This document shows, one piece after another, positions 19,243-28,726 of a DNA stretch of 64,000 bases. Position numbers and translations under genes: made by a program. The first letter of the stretch is position 1, and each line of letters starts with the position of its first letter. Under the pieces are notes generated by a model. It was not told the origin of the DNA, ran no database searches, and saw nothing but the letters and a program-made list of their open reading frames with translations. The DNA is from Saprospiraceae bacterium (GTDB taxonomy: Bacteria > Bacteroidota > Bacteroidia > Chitinophagales > Saprospiraceae): positions 1 to 64,000 of the forward strand of contig JAJCYH010000006.1 in NCBI GenBank assembly GCA_029262995.1, written 5' to 3'.

Positions 19243-21624
19243 ATGATAGATTATCCTGATTTTTTAGAAGGTGCTGTACAACAGGCTGATAAGCATTATG
19301 ATTACAAAGAACGCGTACTTAATGATTATTGGTTGGCTTGTGTTAGTAGAGAGTGCAGTGTACTGGGAAGGAGGGAAGTCATGACAGGTAAAGCTAAATT
19401 TGGTATTCTGGGTGATGGAAAGGAGATTCCCCAATTAACATTATCACATTTTTTTAATAAAGGAGACTTCAGGTCTGGGTACTATCGAGATCAAACGTGG
19501 ATGTTTGCTCTTGGTCTTTGTGATGTTCAACAATATTTTGCACAATTATATGCAGATCCAGAAAATGACCCTTTCAGTGCCGGTCGTCAGATGAATAATC
19601 ACTTCGCTACACCCTTTGTAGATGCAGATGATAATTGGTTAAGACATACAGATTCCTATAACGTCTCTTCAGATATTTCAAGTACTGGTGGACAAATGGC
19701 TAGAGCTTTAGGACTAGCTACGGCATCCAAAAAATTCAGAAAATTACCTAACCTTGATCCCGATCAAAAATTTTCCAGAAATGGCAATGAAATAGTATTC
19801 TGTTCCATTGGCGATGCCAGTACTTCTGAAGGTATTTTTTGGGAGACCCTAAATGCCGCTTCAGTAACTAAGGTGCCTTTACTTATTGTAGTTTGGGACG
19901 ATGGATATGGAATATCAGTACCCATTGAATTGCAGACGACTAAAGGAAGCATTTCAAAGGCAACGGAAGGTTTTCTCTTAGATGAAAATGGTGATGGCAT
20001 CCATATACATACTGCCAAAGCTTGGAATTATACTGAATTGGTAACCACATTTGACAAGGTGACCAAGCAAATGCGTAAAGAACATAGACCTGCCATTGTT
20101 CACATTCAAGAATGTACACAACCTCAAGGACATTCAACTTCTGGGTCTCATGAAAGATATAAATCCAAAGAAAGACTTGAATGGGAAATAGAGTTAGATG
20201 GCATCAAAAAGATGGCAGAATGGATGGCAGAAAGTGGAATCGCTGATGAGCCTACGCTAGAGAAAATTCGAACTGAAGCAAAAATTTACGTGAAACAAGA
20301 ATGTAAGCAGGCATGGGCAAAGTTTACAGAGAAAATTAAAAATAAAAAAAGTGAGTTGGCCAATATCATCCAATCTATTCCTAGCGATAGGGATATTCAT
20401 GATATTAAGGGAAAGCTGTCAAAGACTATTCAACCAACTCTAGGAGAGATAATAGGTATTGGCAGAGCATTAAGACAAAGGCTATTAGTTTTAGACGAAG
20501 ATGTTCCGACTGCTTTAGAAGCTTTTGTGAGTGAAGCGAAACAATACGGTAAAGATACATATAGCACAAACCTTTATAGTCATACTAAAAAGTCCGCGCT
20601 AAATGTTCCAGTAATTAACCCTTCATATTCAGAGGAATCACAAACAGTTAATGGATACCAGGTTGTTAACAAGTTTTTTGATCTTACATTTGAAAAGAAC
20701 CCAAATGCAATGGCCTTTGGAGAAGACGTAGGAAATATTGGTGATGTTAACCAAGGATTTGCAGGACTCCAGAAGAAATACGGTAGCGAAAGAATATTTG
20801 ACACAGGAATCCGTGAATGGAGTATAATGGGTCAAGCGATAGGACTGGCAATGAGAGGAATTCGACCAATAGCAGAAATTCAATATCTTGATTATCTAAT
20901 ATATGGTCTTGCCCCTTTATCCGATGACTTGGCAACACTCAGATATAGAACTAACGGATTGCAGATAGCTCCAGCGATAATTCGGACAAGAGGTCACAGA
21001 CTTGAAGGCATCTGGCATGCTGGTTCTCCTCTTGGAATGATGATTAATAGTTTGAGAGGTATCTACATATGTGTTCCTAGAAATTTTGTTCAAGCTGCAG
21101 GTATGTATAATACATTAATGCAATCTAGCGATCCCGCTATTGTTGTTGAAGTTCTTAATGCTTATCGTCATAAAGAAGTTATGCCTGATAACATAGGAGA
21201 ATATACAGTTCCTCTAGGTGTGCCGGAAGTTATTACCCAAGGAAGTGATTTAACAGTGGTTAGTTATGGCTGTAATATTAGATATATTTCTGAAGCTATT
21301 GAAAGGCTTGCTTATTTGCCACAAAGCATTGAACTCATAGACGTACAGACTCTAATTCCTTTTGATCTAGAACATGTAGTATTGAATTCATTAAAGAAGA
21401 CCAATAGAATCTTGTTTGTTGATGAAGATGTCCCAGGAAGTTCTTCTGCATTTATGATGCAAAAAGTGCTTGAAGAGCAAGGAGGCTATTATCATCTTGA
21501 TGCTAAGCCGAGAACACTCACTGGAAGTGAACATCGTACACCATTTGGTTCTGATGGTGACTATTTCGCCAAGCCGCAGGTGGAAGATATAGTCGATGCC
21601 ATATTGGAGTGTCTAGGAGAGTAA
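19243..21624 (+). CDS. 2-oxoacid dehydrogenase E1, fused alpha and beta subunits
   Basis: The thiamine-diphosphate-dependent E1 of a 2-oxoacid dehydrogenase complex decarboxylates its 2-oxoacid and acylates the lipoyl group of E2. The alpha half (to about 400) has HFFNKGDFRSGYYRDQ, STGGQMARALG and the ThDP motif GDASTSEGIFWETLNAAS (about 190-207). The beta half (from about 470) has AFGEDVGNIGDVNQGF, FDTGIREWSIMGQAIG, AEIQYLDYL and VDEDVPGSSSAFM. At 793 residues this is the single-chain arrangement common in Bacteroidota. Whether the substrate is pyruvate or branched-chain oxoacids cannot be settled. The ATG at 19243 is preferred over the adjoining TTG. Confidence 0.9.
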   Translation: MIDYPDFLEGAVQQADKHYDYKERVLNDYWLACVSRECSVLGRREVMTGKAKFGILGDGKEIPQLTLSHFFNKGDFRSGYYRDQTWMFALGLCDVQQYFAQLYADPENDPFSAGRQMNNHFATPFVDADDNWLRHTDSYNVSSDISSTGGQMARALGLATASKKFRKLPNLDPDQKFSRNGNEIVFCSIGDASTSEGIFWETLNAASVTKVPLLIVVWDDGYGISVPIELQTTKGSISKATEGFLLDENGDGIHIHTAKAWNYTELVTTFDKVTKQMRKEHRPAIVHIQECTQPQGHSTSGSHERYKSKERLEWEIELDGIKKMAEWMAESGIADEPTLEKIRTEAKIYVKQECKQAWAKFTEKIKNKKSELANIIQSIPSDRDIHDIKGKLSKTIQPTLGEIIGIGRALRQRLLVLDEDVPTALEAFVSEAKQYGKDTYSTNLYSHTKKSALNVPVINPSYSEESQTVNGYQVVNKFFDLTFEKNPNAMAFGEDVGNIGDVNQGFAGLQKKYGSERIFDTGIREWSIMGQAIGLAMRGIRPIAEIQYLDYLIYGLAPLSDDLATLRYRTNGLQIAPAIIRTRGHRLEGIWHAGSPLGMMINSLRGIYICVPRNFVQAAGMYNTLMQSSDPAIVVEVLNAYRHKEVMPDNIGEYTVPLGVPEVITQGSDLTVVSYGCNIRYISEAIERLAYLPQSIELIDVQTLIPFDLEHVVLNSLKKTNRILFVDEDVPGSSSAFMMQKVLEEQGGYYHLDAKPRTLTGSEHRTPFGSDGDYFAKPQVEDIVDAILECLGE

Positions 21625-21706
21625 GCTTTTTATATCAAAAGTCTGGAAGAATAATGTTTACCATTTGAGTTGATTCTCATAATCAGGAAATCAATCGATA
21701 TACCTG

Positions 21707-22855
21707 ATGCTATCTTTAATTTTCTTTTTTCTTTTACATTTCTCTTGCACTACAGAACTGCCTTACCATGGTATTTCTATAGATATTGATTCTTTTTTAG
21801 TAGATGCCTTTGAAGAGCGTGATATCTTATGTGCTAGGACTAAAAACGAATATTCTCTTTTATTGGATAGCTTAGTTCTTACAGAACAATATGTGATTGA
21901 TGATAAATTGTCTTTCGACAAAAGGTTTGACGCCTTAGTACAACAAAGGAGTCTTGAGAAAAGGATTAATGCGCTTAAGGTAGATAGTGACATAGAATTG
22001 GTTTGTTTTCGATATAGGAAGGGCATAGAAGTTCTCAAAATGATCTATGAGAAAGTGTTATCCCTAGATCATCATTTTTCAGGATTGAGGACATACCAAA
22101 ACATTTCAATGCTCAGCAATCCAAATTCTTTTCCAGAATTTGTAAAGGCTAAAGAATACCTTAAAGCCAATTCAAAATCAAAGAATAGAGTAAACCTACC
22201 ATCTCTTTTGGATAATAATCCATTGTTTTCGATGGGTTACACGCTCATGTATTCTTTTTTTGGATCTGAAAATAAAAGTAAGAAAGCGGAGCAAATTGAC
22301 AACATATCTTGTTTGCTAGACTTTACCTTAGCCATGCAAACAGATCTTAAAATTATCTTTTACGAAACAGAATACCTAAGGTTGCAAAATCTGGATTTGC
22401 AGAAACAATGTCTATCCTTATTTGACAATTACGTAAAGGTTGTAAAGTATAATTATGGTTTAGAATATTGTAGGGATAATGATGATTGGGAACAGATCTT
22501 CATATTCTTGGATTCTTACAAGGACAAACTGTTAGAATCAAACGAGGTTGATTTTTTGATTGTAGATAAGGAAAACCTACAACGTCTTGATCAACTTAGA
22601 TTTAGTATTGATTTGTTGATGGATTTTATTGAGAGTTATTCACAATTCGTATACATGGGAGAGATGTACTACGAGAAGTTTCTACAGATTGTAAAAAATT
22701 ACAAAAATAAAGACTTATGTATTGATTCACTACCTGAACAGTACATTGATATCGAAAACGAAATTATATATTCTATAGAAAAATTTGATTCTGCCTATGA
22801 TTTGGTTGAATTAAGAGGGAGTAAGTTAAGAGAGTTAATGTATGGGATGCCCTAG
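21707..22855 (+). CDS. Hypothetical lipoprotein
   Basis: 382 residues. The N-terminus MLSLIFFFLLHFSC is a short lipoprotein signal with Cys14 as the lipid site. The rest is alpha-helical and acidic, with many Tyr and Leu (DFTLAMQTDLKIIFYETEYLRLQ, LRFSIDLLMDFIESY), and no known domain is recognised. It starts 82 bases after the E1 stop and may be read through from it. Confidence 0.6.
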   Translation: MLSLIFFFLLHFSCTTELPYHGISIDIDSFLVDAFEERDILCARTKNEYSLLLDSLVLTEQYVIDDKLSFDKRFDALVQQRSLEKRINALKVDSDIELVCFRYRKGIEVLKMIYEKVLSLDHHFSGLRTYQNISMLSNPNSFPEFVKAKEYLKANSKSKNRVNLPSLLDNNPLFSMGYTLMYSFFGSENKSKKAEQIDNISCLLDFTLAMQTDLKIIFYETEYLRLQNLDLQKQCLSLFDNYVKVVKYNYGLEYCRDNDDWEQIFIFLDSYKDKLLESNEVDFLIVDKENLQRLDQLRFSIDLLMDFIESYSQFVYMGEMYYEKFLQIVKNYKNKDLCIDSLPEQYIDIENEIIYSIEKFDSAYDLVELRGSKLRELMYGMP

Positions 22856-23020
22856 GTCTGATATTGTATGCGCAACATTATATATTAAGAATGCTGATAA
22901 TTAATTAATTGAGGTGAAGCTTAATGCCTCGGTAGGTTTGTTTAAGAACAGACCAAAATAATTGGCAGGTCATTTTCTGAAACGCCTTAAAGGAGTAGGG
23001 TCATTTAAAATCATAGAACA

Positions 23021-23632
23021 ATGAAAACATTTTTATTTAGTCTCATTCTTAGTATGAGCATTACTATTTCCTTTGCACAGATTTCAGTGCAAAAAGATTA
23101 TCTACGAAAGGGTAGTAGAATTATTGAAATCGAGTATGACGGCACCGCTTACAGTCTGGTATTGGATGCCATTAATCAAGAAAGAGAAGCAAAGCTAATT
23201 TTTAAGAATTTGGTGAGAAACAAATCTTTGGAAGTAAAGCTGAATGAGAATTCTGCCAATGTATTTGAAATTTATTTAGGCAACAAACGCTTAGTAAGCT
23301 CTCAGAGAGTTAAAGACAGGATTACGTTTGTTAATCATGAAAATGAATATTCAAATGATGACATTAAAGATATTACAGCATTTTCCAAAGTTATGGAAAA
23401 AATTAACCCTGACTGGCCACTGGAGGGAGATGACACCGGGGATATACAAGGTCTGACATGGCGCATACTGAATATTAGTTTTGGCGGTACACGTTCGATT
23501 ACTGAAGCAAGGTGTAATAAAGTGTTCAATAACGAGATAACTGGTACAGGTTGCAGGGGTACTACTGACTGTGATTGTCTAAAGGGGAATTTTCTCTGTT
23601 GGTGTATTTGCGGAGAAATTTGTGAATTTTAA
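23021..23632 (+). CDS. Secreted protein with cysteine-rich C-terminus
   Basis: 203 residues with a clear signal peptide ending in SFAQ. The body (about 20-160) is a mixed alpha/beta domain of unknown family. The last 40 residues hold eight cysteines in the order ARC, TGC, DCDC, LCWCIC and EIC. Such a cluster in an exported protein suggests disulfide bonding or metal binding. A purine-rich AAGGAG occurs about 28 bases before the ATG, too far for a normal ribosome site. A 31-residue membrane peptide follows 52 bases later. Confidence 0.6.
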   Translation: MKTFLFSLILSMSITISFAQISVQKDYLRKGSRIIEIEYDGTAYSLVLDAINQEREAKLIFKNLVRNKSLEVKLNENSANVFEIYLGNKRLVSSQRVKDRITFVNHENEYSNDDIKDITAFSKVMEKINPDWPLEGDDTGDIQGLTWRILNISFGGTRSITEARCNKVFNNEITGTGCRGTTDCDCLKGNFLCWCICGEICEF

Positions 23633-23684
23633 ATATGAATGATATGGGGATTATATTAATTGCTCACCTTAAAATACTGAAATC

Positions 23685-23780
23685 ATGGGAGAAGGAGTTT
23701 TTGTTTTTATAGCTGCATCTGTATTCGTTGTAGTTGTTGGTTTGGTGTTGTTTCTGCTGAAAAAGTATTTAAAGCATTAA
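23685..23780 (+). CDS. 31-residue single-span membrane peptide
   Basis: The frame runs from ATG (MGEGVFVF) to TAA with one hydrophobic helix (FIAASVFVVVVGLVLFLL) and a basic end KKYLKH, the layout of a small inner-membrane protein with a cytoplasmic tail. It lies 52 bases behind the Cys-rich secreted gene and could belong to the same transcript. No family is recognised. Confidence 0.5.
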   Translation: MGEGVFVFIAASVFVVVVGLVLFLLKKYLKH

Positions 23781-23915
23781 AAAATATTAAACTGATTCCA
23801 GAGGGTTGTTCTATGTGGGGCAGCCCTTTCTTTGTTGAAGATTGTGTAATTGTGCTCAAATAGTAAGTGATTTTAACAAATAGAATTATTTTTGGGTTAT
23901 CATAATTTCATCTTC

Positions 23916-24638
23916 TTGACAAAGGTCTTAATTATTATACCTACTTATAATGAGATTGAAAATGTAGAAGCAATTTCTACAACAGTTCTCAATCTTTCTG
24001 ACAACTATCATCTATTGATTGTAGATGACGGTTCTCCTGATGGCACTGCTTCAAAGGTGCGACTGCTTAAAGAAAGTTTTGCAGGAAGAATGCATCTTAT
24101 TGAAAGGGAAGGCAAATTAGGACTCGGCACCGCTTACATTGAAGGCTTTAAGTTTGCTCTGAACCATGATTATGATTTTATAATGGAGATGGATGCTGAC
24201 TTCAGTCATGACCCTAATAAAATTGTCGATCTTTTAGAAGCCTGTAAGGCAGATGGAGTAGGAATGGCGGTTGGGTCTAGGTATGTAAAAGGCGGAGGAT
24301 TTAGAAACTGGAGTAGATATAGGCTATTGCTTTCTTATGGAGCTTCTATATATACTAGAATAATTACTTGGATGCCAGTTAAAGATGCCACTGCAGGATT
24401 TGTAATTTATAAAAGAGAAGTACTAGAAAAAATGGATTTGACCAAAATCAAATTTGTTGGATATGCATTTCAGATCGAAATGAAATATTATTGCTATTCT
24501 CTGGGCTATAAAATCGTTGAAGTTCCTATAATTTTTAAAGATAGGATACTTGGTGTTTCCAAAATGAACAGCAGTATTATCTCAGAAGCCATCTTTGGCG
24601 TTTTGCAAATGCGATTAAGAGATTACAGTTCTAAATAG
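23916..24638 (+). CDS. Polyprenol monophosphomannose synthase-like GT2 glycosyltransferase
   Basis: About 240 residues of a GT-A family 2 transferase: [39 protein letters not shown], the metal-binding DxD in [20 protein letters not shown], and the closing region [14 protein letters not shown] and [11 protein letters not shown]. This matches DPM1-type enzymes, which move mannose or a similar sugar from GDP-sugar to polyprenyl phosphate, without the C-terminal membrane part of some relatives. No ATG fits; TTG at 23916, just before KVLIIIP, or TTG at 23892 are the choices. Confidence 0.88.
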   Translation: MTKVLIIIPTYNEIENVEAISTTVLNLSDNYHLLIVDDGSPDGTASKVRLLKESFAGRMHLIEREGKLGLGTAYIEGFKFALNHDYDFIMEMDADFSHDPNKIVDLLEACKADGVGMAVGSRYVKGGGFRNWSRYRLLLSYGASIYTRIITWMPVKDATAGFVIYKREVLEKMDLTKIKFVGYAFQIEMKYYCYSLGYKIVEVPIIFKDRILGVSKMNSSIISEAIFGVLQMRLRDYSSK

Positions 24639-24870
24639 TCTTCATTGCTCCATATGTGATTTTACAGAAAGTCTTCCAATCAATTTTTATTATTATTTAA
24701 ATATTTAATATATTTGTTACTGATTTATAGCTTTTTATAAAAGTATAAATCAAGCCAACCTGAAATATCACGCAAATCGCGTGAATTGATCCATTTTGTA
24801 AGTAGAATTCAACAAAGCATAAGTCGTTTACTTATAGACACTTATAGATGTGTATTATTTTTCATATAAA
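24639..24870. other. Spacer upstream of the dcw cluster
   Basis: AT-rich. It holds a 6-bp hairpin TCACGC-AAATC-GCGTGA (24768-24784) with no T run, and a tandem pair ACTTATAGAC/ACTTATAGAT (24830-24849). No coding frame was recognised. Confidence 0.4.
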
Positions 24871-24910
24871 AGTGAAAATAAATGGAGATAAGTGGGAAAA
24901 AGTGGAAAAC
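24871..24910 (+). promoter_or_regulatory. MraZ operator: four 10-bp direct repeats
   Basis: Four contiguous 10-mers read AGTGAAAATA, AATGGAGATA, AGTGGGAAAA and AGTGGAAAAC. The core TGRRR starts at 24873, 24883, 24893 and 24903, exactly one helical turn apart. MraZ of other bacteria binds TGGGN boxes separated by five bases, three or four in a row. This array sits just upstream of the -7 element and mraZ, so MraZ probably represses its own operon here. Confidence 0.75.
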
Positions 24911-24915
24911 TGGTG

Positions 24916-24923
24916 TACTTTTG
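24916..24923 (+). promoter_or_regulatory. Promoter -7 element (TACTTTTG) of the dcw operon
   Basis: It matches TAnnTTTG, 28 bases before the mraZ ATG. The -33 region would fall inside the MraZ boxes, so bound MraZ would block the polymerase. Confidence 0.55.
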
Positions 24924-24951
24924 AAATGTTGACCGAAAGAAACAGAATGAT

Positions 24952-25419
24952 ATGTACCAGTTAACTGGGGAATACGAATGTAAGATTGATGCTAAAGGAC
25001 GCATCAAGATGCCAGCAAGTTTGTTGCGGCAACTCGGAGTTAATGGTGCGTATGATTTTATGGTCAACAGAGGATTTGAGAAACACTTGATGCTCTATCC
25101 GAAAGATGTTTGGGAGGAAAGGACGAATGAATTAAACCAACTCAACATCCACATTATTAAAAATAGACAGGCAGTAAGATATTTTTATCGAGGAGCTACA
25201 CAGTTAAATACTGATGCTTCAGATAGAATCTTAATTCCCAAAAGTCTGATTGAATACGCAGGTATCAACAAAGAGTTGGTGCTGTTTGCTTACTTAGATC
25301 AGATTGAAATTTGGGCAAAAAAGGCTTATGAGCAAATGATCAGCGACGAGCCAGATAACTTTTCAGAATTAGCAGAAGAGGTGTTTGGAGGAGGCAGACA
25401 AGGTTCTGATAATGGGTAA
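24952..25419 (+). CDS. mraZ: Transcriptional regulator MraZ
   Basis: 155 residues with two SpoVT-AbrB-like half-domains, each carrying the DxxxR motif: DAKGRIKMP (about 14-22) and DASDRILIP (about 88-96). MraZ forms a ring and binds TGGGN repeats in front of its own gene, controlling the dcw cluster. The boxes at 24871-24910 fit this. Its stop lies 8 bases inside rsmH. Confidence 0.95.
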   Translation: MYQLTGEYECKIDAKGRIKMPASLLRQLGVNGAYDFMVNRGFEKHLMLYPKDVWEERTNELNQLNIHIIKNRQAVRYFYRGATQLNTDASDRILIPKSLIEYAGINKELVLFAYLDQIEIWAKKAYEQMISDEPDNFSELAEEVFGGGRQGSDNG

Positions 25420-26317
25420 TTATCATAATCCGGTTCTACTGAAGGAGTCTGTTGATTATCTGAATATCAACCCTAACGGCACATATATAGATGTGACCTT
25501 TGGCGGTGGAGGGCACGCGAAAGAGATACTGTCTAGGTTAACTTCTAAAGGGAAGTTGATAGTTTTTGATCAGGATGGCGATGCTGTGCAAAATCTTCTT
25601 AAAGATGAACGGCTGATTTTTATCAAATCAAATTTCAGGTATTTATACAGATTTTGGAAATGGTTGGATATAGATCAGGTCGATGGAGTTCTAGCTGATT
25701 TGGGGGTTTCTTCTTATCAGTTTGATGAAAAAGAAAGAGGATTTTCTTATCGATTTGATGCAGAGCTTGATATGCGAATGAATCAAAATTCTTTATTGAC
25801 TGCTTCTCATATATTAAACAGTTATGATGAAGTACAGTTGCAGAGGATTTTTTCTGAGTACGGTGAATTGAGAAACTCAAAGACACTTGCTAGGGAAATT
25901 GTAAAAATGCGCAAATCAGGAAGATTGTTTGATGAAAGTTTTCAATTAAACGCTCTTTTGGAGCGCTTGAGAATCGGCGATAAGTTCAAGTATTTTGCGC
26001 AAGTTTACCAGGCTTTGAGGATGGAAGTAAATGATGAACTGAATGCTTTGATTGAAATGATTGATGCCTCAGTAAATATTGTGAAGCCAGGAGGAAGAAT
26101 TGTAGTTATTTCTTATCATTCCATAGAAGATAGAGTGGTAAAGAGGTTCTTTAAATCTGGAAACAAAGAGGGTAAAGTGCAAAAAGATGAGTACGGCAAA
26201 ATGTTGTCTAAGATAAAAATGATTAATAATATTATCCTTCCAGAAAAGGAAGAACAAAATAGAAATGCAAGGTCTAGAAGCGCTAAAATGAGAGTTGCTG
26301 AAAAGATCGAAAATTGA
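25412..26317 (+). CDS. rsmH: 16S rRNA (cytosine-1402 N4)-methyltransferase RsmH
   Basis: SAM-dependent methylation of C1402 in the ribosomal decoding centre. The ATG at 25412 opens MGNYHNPVLLKESVDYL. A TTG nine codons upstream is in frame but lies in mraZ and adds no conserved residues. Motifs are YIDVTFGGGGHAKEIL (SAM site), VDGVLADLGVSSYQFD, FRYDAELDMRM-like SYRFDAELDMRMN, FAQVYQALRMEVNDEL and GRIVVISYHSIEDRVVKRFF. 301 residues, normal length. It overlaps mraZ by 8 bases and ftsL by 4. Confidence 0.96.
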   Translation: MGNYHNPVLLKESVDYLNINPNGTYIDVTFGGGGHAKEILSRLTSKGKLIVFDQDGDAVQNLLKDERLIFIKSNFRYLYRFWKWLDIDQVDGVLADLGVSSYQFDEKERGFSYRFDAELDMRMNQNSLLTASHILNSYDEVQLQRIFSEYGELRNSKTLAREIVKMRKSGRLFDESFQLNALLERLRIGDKFKYFAQVYQALRMEVNDELNALIEMIDASVNIVKPGGRIVVISYHSIEDRVVKRFFKSGNKEGKVQKDEYGKMLSKIKMINNIILPEKEEQNRNARSRSAKMRVAEKIEN

Positions 26318-26595
26318 TAGATGTTTTGAAAATTTTTTCTAAAAATATTGGATTTATCGTGTTAATGACCTTGATGGGCTTGGTGTATATAGCTAATTCT
26401 CACCAAGGAGAAAGAAAGTTAAGAAAAATATCAAAATTAAAAAAAGAAGTTAACGACGCAAAGGCTAGTTATCAAGAAGTGAAAAGTGAAAACACATACA
26501 ATACAACAGAATCCCAATTGATAAAGAAATTGGAAGCAAAAGGTTTAAAATTAAATACTGATGCTCCCATAATGATTGACCCAAAAACTGAATGA
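26314..26595 (+). CDS. ftsL: FtsL-like cell division protein
   Basis: 93 residues: a short cytoplasmic start, one membrane segment (IGFIVLMTLMGLVYIANS), then a Lys/Glu-rich coiled coil (about 36-70) and a short periplasmic end. Sequence is too divergent to prove by eye, but size, topology and place between rsmH and ftsI are those of FtsL, the divisome linker that works with DivIC/FtsB. The start is TTG, overlapping the rsmH TGA. Confidence 0.78.
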   Translation: MIDVLKIFSKNIGFIVLMTLMGLVYIANSHQGERKLRKISKLKKEVNDAKASYQEVKSENTYNTTESQLIKKLEAKGLKLNTDAPIMIDPKTE

Positions 26596-26601
26596 GTTTA
26601 G

Positions 26602-28698
26602 ATGACAATGGACAGAAAAAGCGAATTACTAGTAAGAGTTTACATAGTCTTCTTTGTATTCGTCTTGTTTGCTGCTGTCATCTTAAGCAAAGTGATAACG
26701 ATTTCTTTGTTTGAAGGTGAAAAGTGGAGAGAGCGTGGTGGCCGAAATGTGAAATGGATAGAAGTTGAAGGCGAACGTGGAAACATTTATGATGAAAAAG
26801 GCAACTTGCTAGCTACTTCATTACCTCATTTTGACATATATGTAGATGTAATGACCATTTCGGAGTCTTTGTATAAAAGCGAACTGATTGCTCTCTGTCA
26901 TAAATTATCAAATTTTCTAGGGTATACGCCTGAATATTGGCATAGTAAGTTTAATAAAGCCAGAGCTAATAAAAGCAGATATACTCCAGTCGTAAAGCAT
27001 ATTACAAAGGAGCAACTTCGAAAACTGCAAAGCTTTCCCATTTTTAAGGAAGGGCGTTTTAAGGGAGGCTTGATGTATGAAGTGTTGAGTTCCCGCGAAA
27101 AGCCTTACAAGCAATTGGCATCGCGAACCATAGGTTTGGATAGAGAAAATGCGACTCAGGTAGGATTGGAGATGAGTTATAATAAATTACTCCAAGGTGA
27201 AACGCAGAAAAAATTAATGCAACGATACCCAGGAGATCAATGGCTACCGATTTATAATCCAGCAGAATCAGATCAAGAAAGAGGAGCGGATATTGTAACG
27301 ACATTGAATATGACTCATCAGGATATCGTTCATCATGAATTGCTTCATGTAATGGATAAATACAAAGCTAATGCAGGAACAGCGATTTTGATGGAAGTAG
27401 AGACAGGTGCTATTAAGGCCATCTCTAATCTTGGAAGAACACCTGAGGGTTCGTATATAGAAGATTACAATTATGCAGTAGGAAGATTAAGCGAGCCAGG
27501 TTCAACATTTAAGCTGATTTCAGCGCTTGCGATGTTAAGCAGTGGAAAAATTGATTTGGATACTAAGATTGCTTTGGATGGTGGAAAGAAAAAGTTCTAC
27601 GACCGTACAATGTATGATTCGGATAGACATGGATTATCAGTAGCAAGTTTTAAAGAAGTTTTTGAGCTTTCATCTAATGTAGGTATGGCTAATGCAGCTT
27701 ACTCGATTTATGGAAAATCACGCGATGGATGGATTGAATTTTATGAAGCTCTAAAAAGCTTAAGTGTAATGCAGGAATCAGGAATTGAAATACCTGGTGA
27801 ACCATTACCGTTCTTTAAAAATCCATCTTTGGAATCTATACCTGCGAATAAAAGATGGTCAGGAACTACAGTACCATGGATGGCACATGGGTATGAAATG
27901 CAAATGACACCTTTACAGATATTGTCGATATATAATGCTGTCGCAAATGATGGAATGTTGATGAAACCTTATATAGTTAAGGAAATCATTGAACCAGGAG
28001 AAAAACCGAAAAAAATAAATCCAAAGATCCTGAATGCTCAAATTGCCAAAAAAGAAGTGATTGAAAAAGCTCAGGAGTTACTTGTAGGCGTGTCCGAAAG
28101 AGGAACCGCCAAAAAATTTGAAATTACGAATACTACTTTTGCAGGTAAAACTGGAACGACCAGAATTAACTACTGGAAATCAACCAGTACTAAAGAGTAT
28201 AATGCTTCTTTTGTTGGATATTTTCCAGCAGAAAATCCTAAATACTCTCTGATGGTTGTAATCTATAACCCAAAAGGAGCTTATTACGGATCCCAGGTCG
28301 CTGGTCCTGTTTTTAGCGAAATTGTGCAAAGAATTTCAGGAATGGAGGAACGAAAAGTTCCAGAATATGTTAAGGGACGAGAAGTTGTAAAAGCACATTC
28401 AGGTTATAAAACAGATTATACCAAACTGCTGGAATTCATTGGACTGGATTATAATAATCAATCCAAGTCTAATTGGGTGGACATGAATGGGGAACATAGT
28501 GATCTAGCCATCAAAGCAAAAAAAATAAGTACAAAAAAAGTTCCTAACTTAATTGGAATGGGTTTAAGAGATGCAGTATATGTTTTGGAAAGCCTCGGGT
28601 TGAAAGTAGAGCAGCAAGGAATGGGTAGAGTTTACATGCAATCCATAAAACCAGGCACAACAATTCGTAATCAAACGGTTAAATTATTTTTAAAATAA
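26602..28698 (+). CDS. ftsI: Division transpeptidase FtsI (class B PBP) with PASTA domain
   Basis: Cross-links septal peptidoglycan. 698 residues: one N-terminal membrane segment, the dimerisation region opening with GERGNIYDEKGNLLATS, and a transpeptidase domain with Ser301 in STFK, SSN at 357-359 and KTG at 516-518. A single PASTA domain (VPNLIGMGLRDAVYVLE) closes the protein. The PASTA end is usual in Bacteroidota FtsI and may bind muropeptides or beta-lactams. The ATG at 26602 lies 6 bases after the ftsL stop. Confidence 0.95.
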   Translation: MTMDRKSELLVRVYIVFFVFVLFAAVILSKVITISLFEGEKWRERGGRNVKWIEVEGERGNIYDEKGNLLATSLPHFDIYVDVMTISESLYKSELIALCHKLSNFLGYTPEYWHSKFNKARANKSRYTPVVKHITKEQLRKLQSFPIFKEGRFKGGLMYEVLSSREKPYKQLASRTIGLDRENATQVGLEMSYNKLLQGETQKKLMQRYPGDQWLPIYNPAESDQERGADIVTTLNMTHQDIVHHELLHVMDKYKANAGTAILMEVETGAIKAISNLGRTPEGSYIEDYNYAVGRLSEPGSTFKLISALAMLSSGKIDLDTKIALDGGKKKFYDRTMYDSDRHGLSVASFKEVFELSSNVGMANAAYSIYGKSRDGWIEFYEALKSLSVMQESGIEIPGEPLPFFKNPSLESIPANKRWSGTTVPWMAHGYEMQMTPLQILSIYNAVANDGMLMKPYIVKEIIEPGEKPKKINPKILNAQIAKKEVIEKAQELLVGVSERGTAKKFEITNTTFAGKTGTTRINYWKSTSTKEYNASFVGYFPAENPKYSLMVVIYNPKGAYYGSQVAGPVFSEIVQRISGMEERKVPEYVKGREVVKAHSGYKTDYTKLLEFIGLDYNNQSKSNWVDMNGEHSDLAIKAKKISTKKVPNLIGMGLRDAVYVLESLGLKVEQQGMGRVYMQSIKPGTTIRNQTVKLFLK

Positions 28699-28726
28699 GA
28701 TTTATCAAATGTGATAAAACTATAAT

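Noticed and set aside
24639-24951. A tRNA or small RNA before mraZ
   Set aside because: No cloverleaf or T-loop was found; only weak hairpins and the 10-bp boxes.
25385-25411. Earlier TTG start for RsmH
   Set aside because: It lies in mraZ and adds nine residues outside the family start; the ATG at 25412 fits better.
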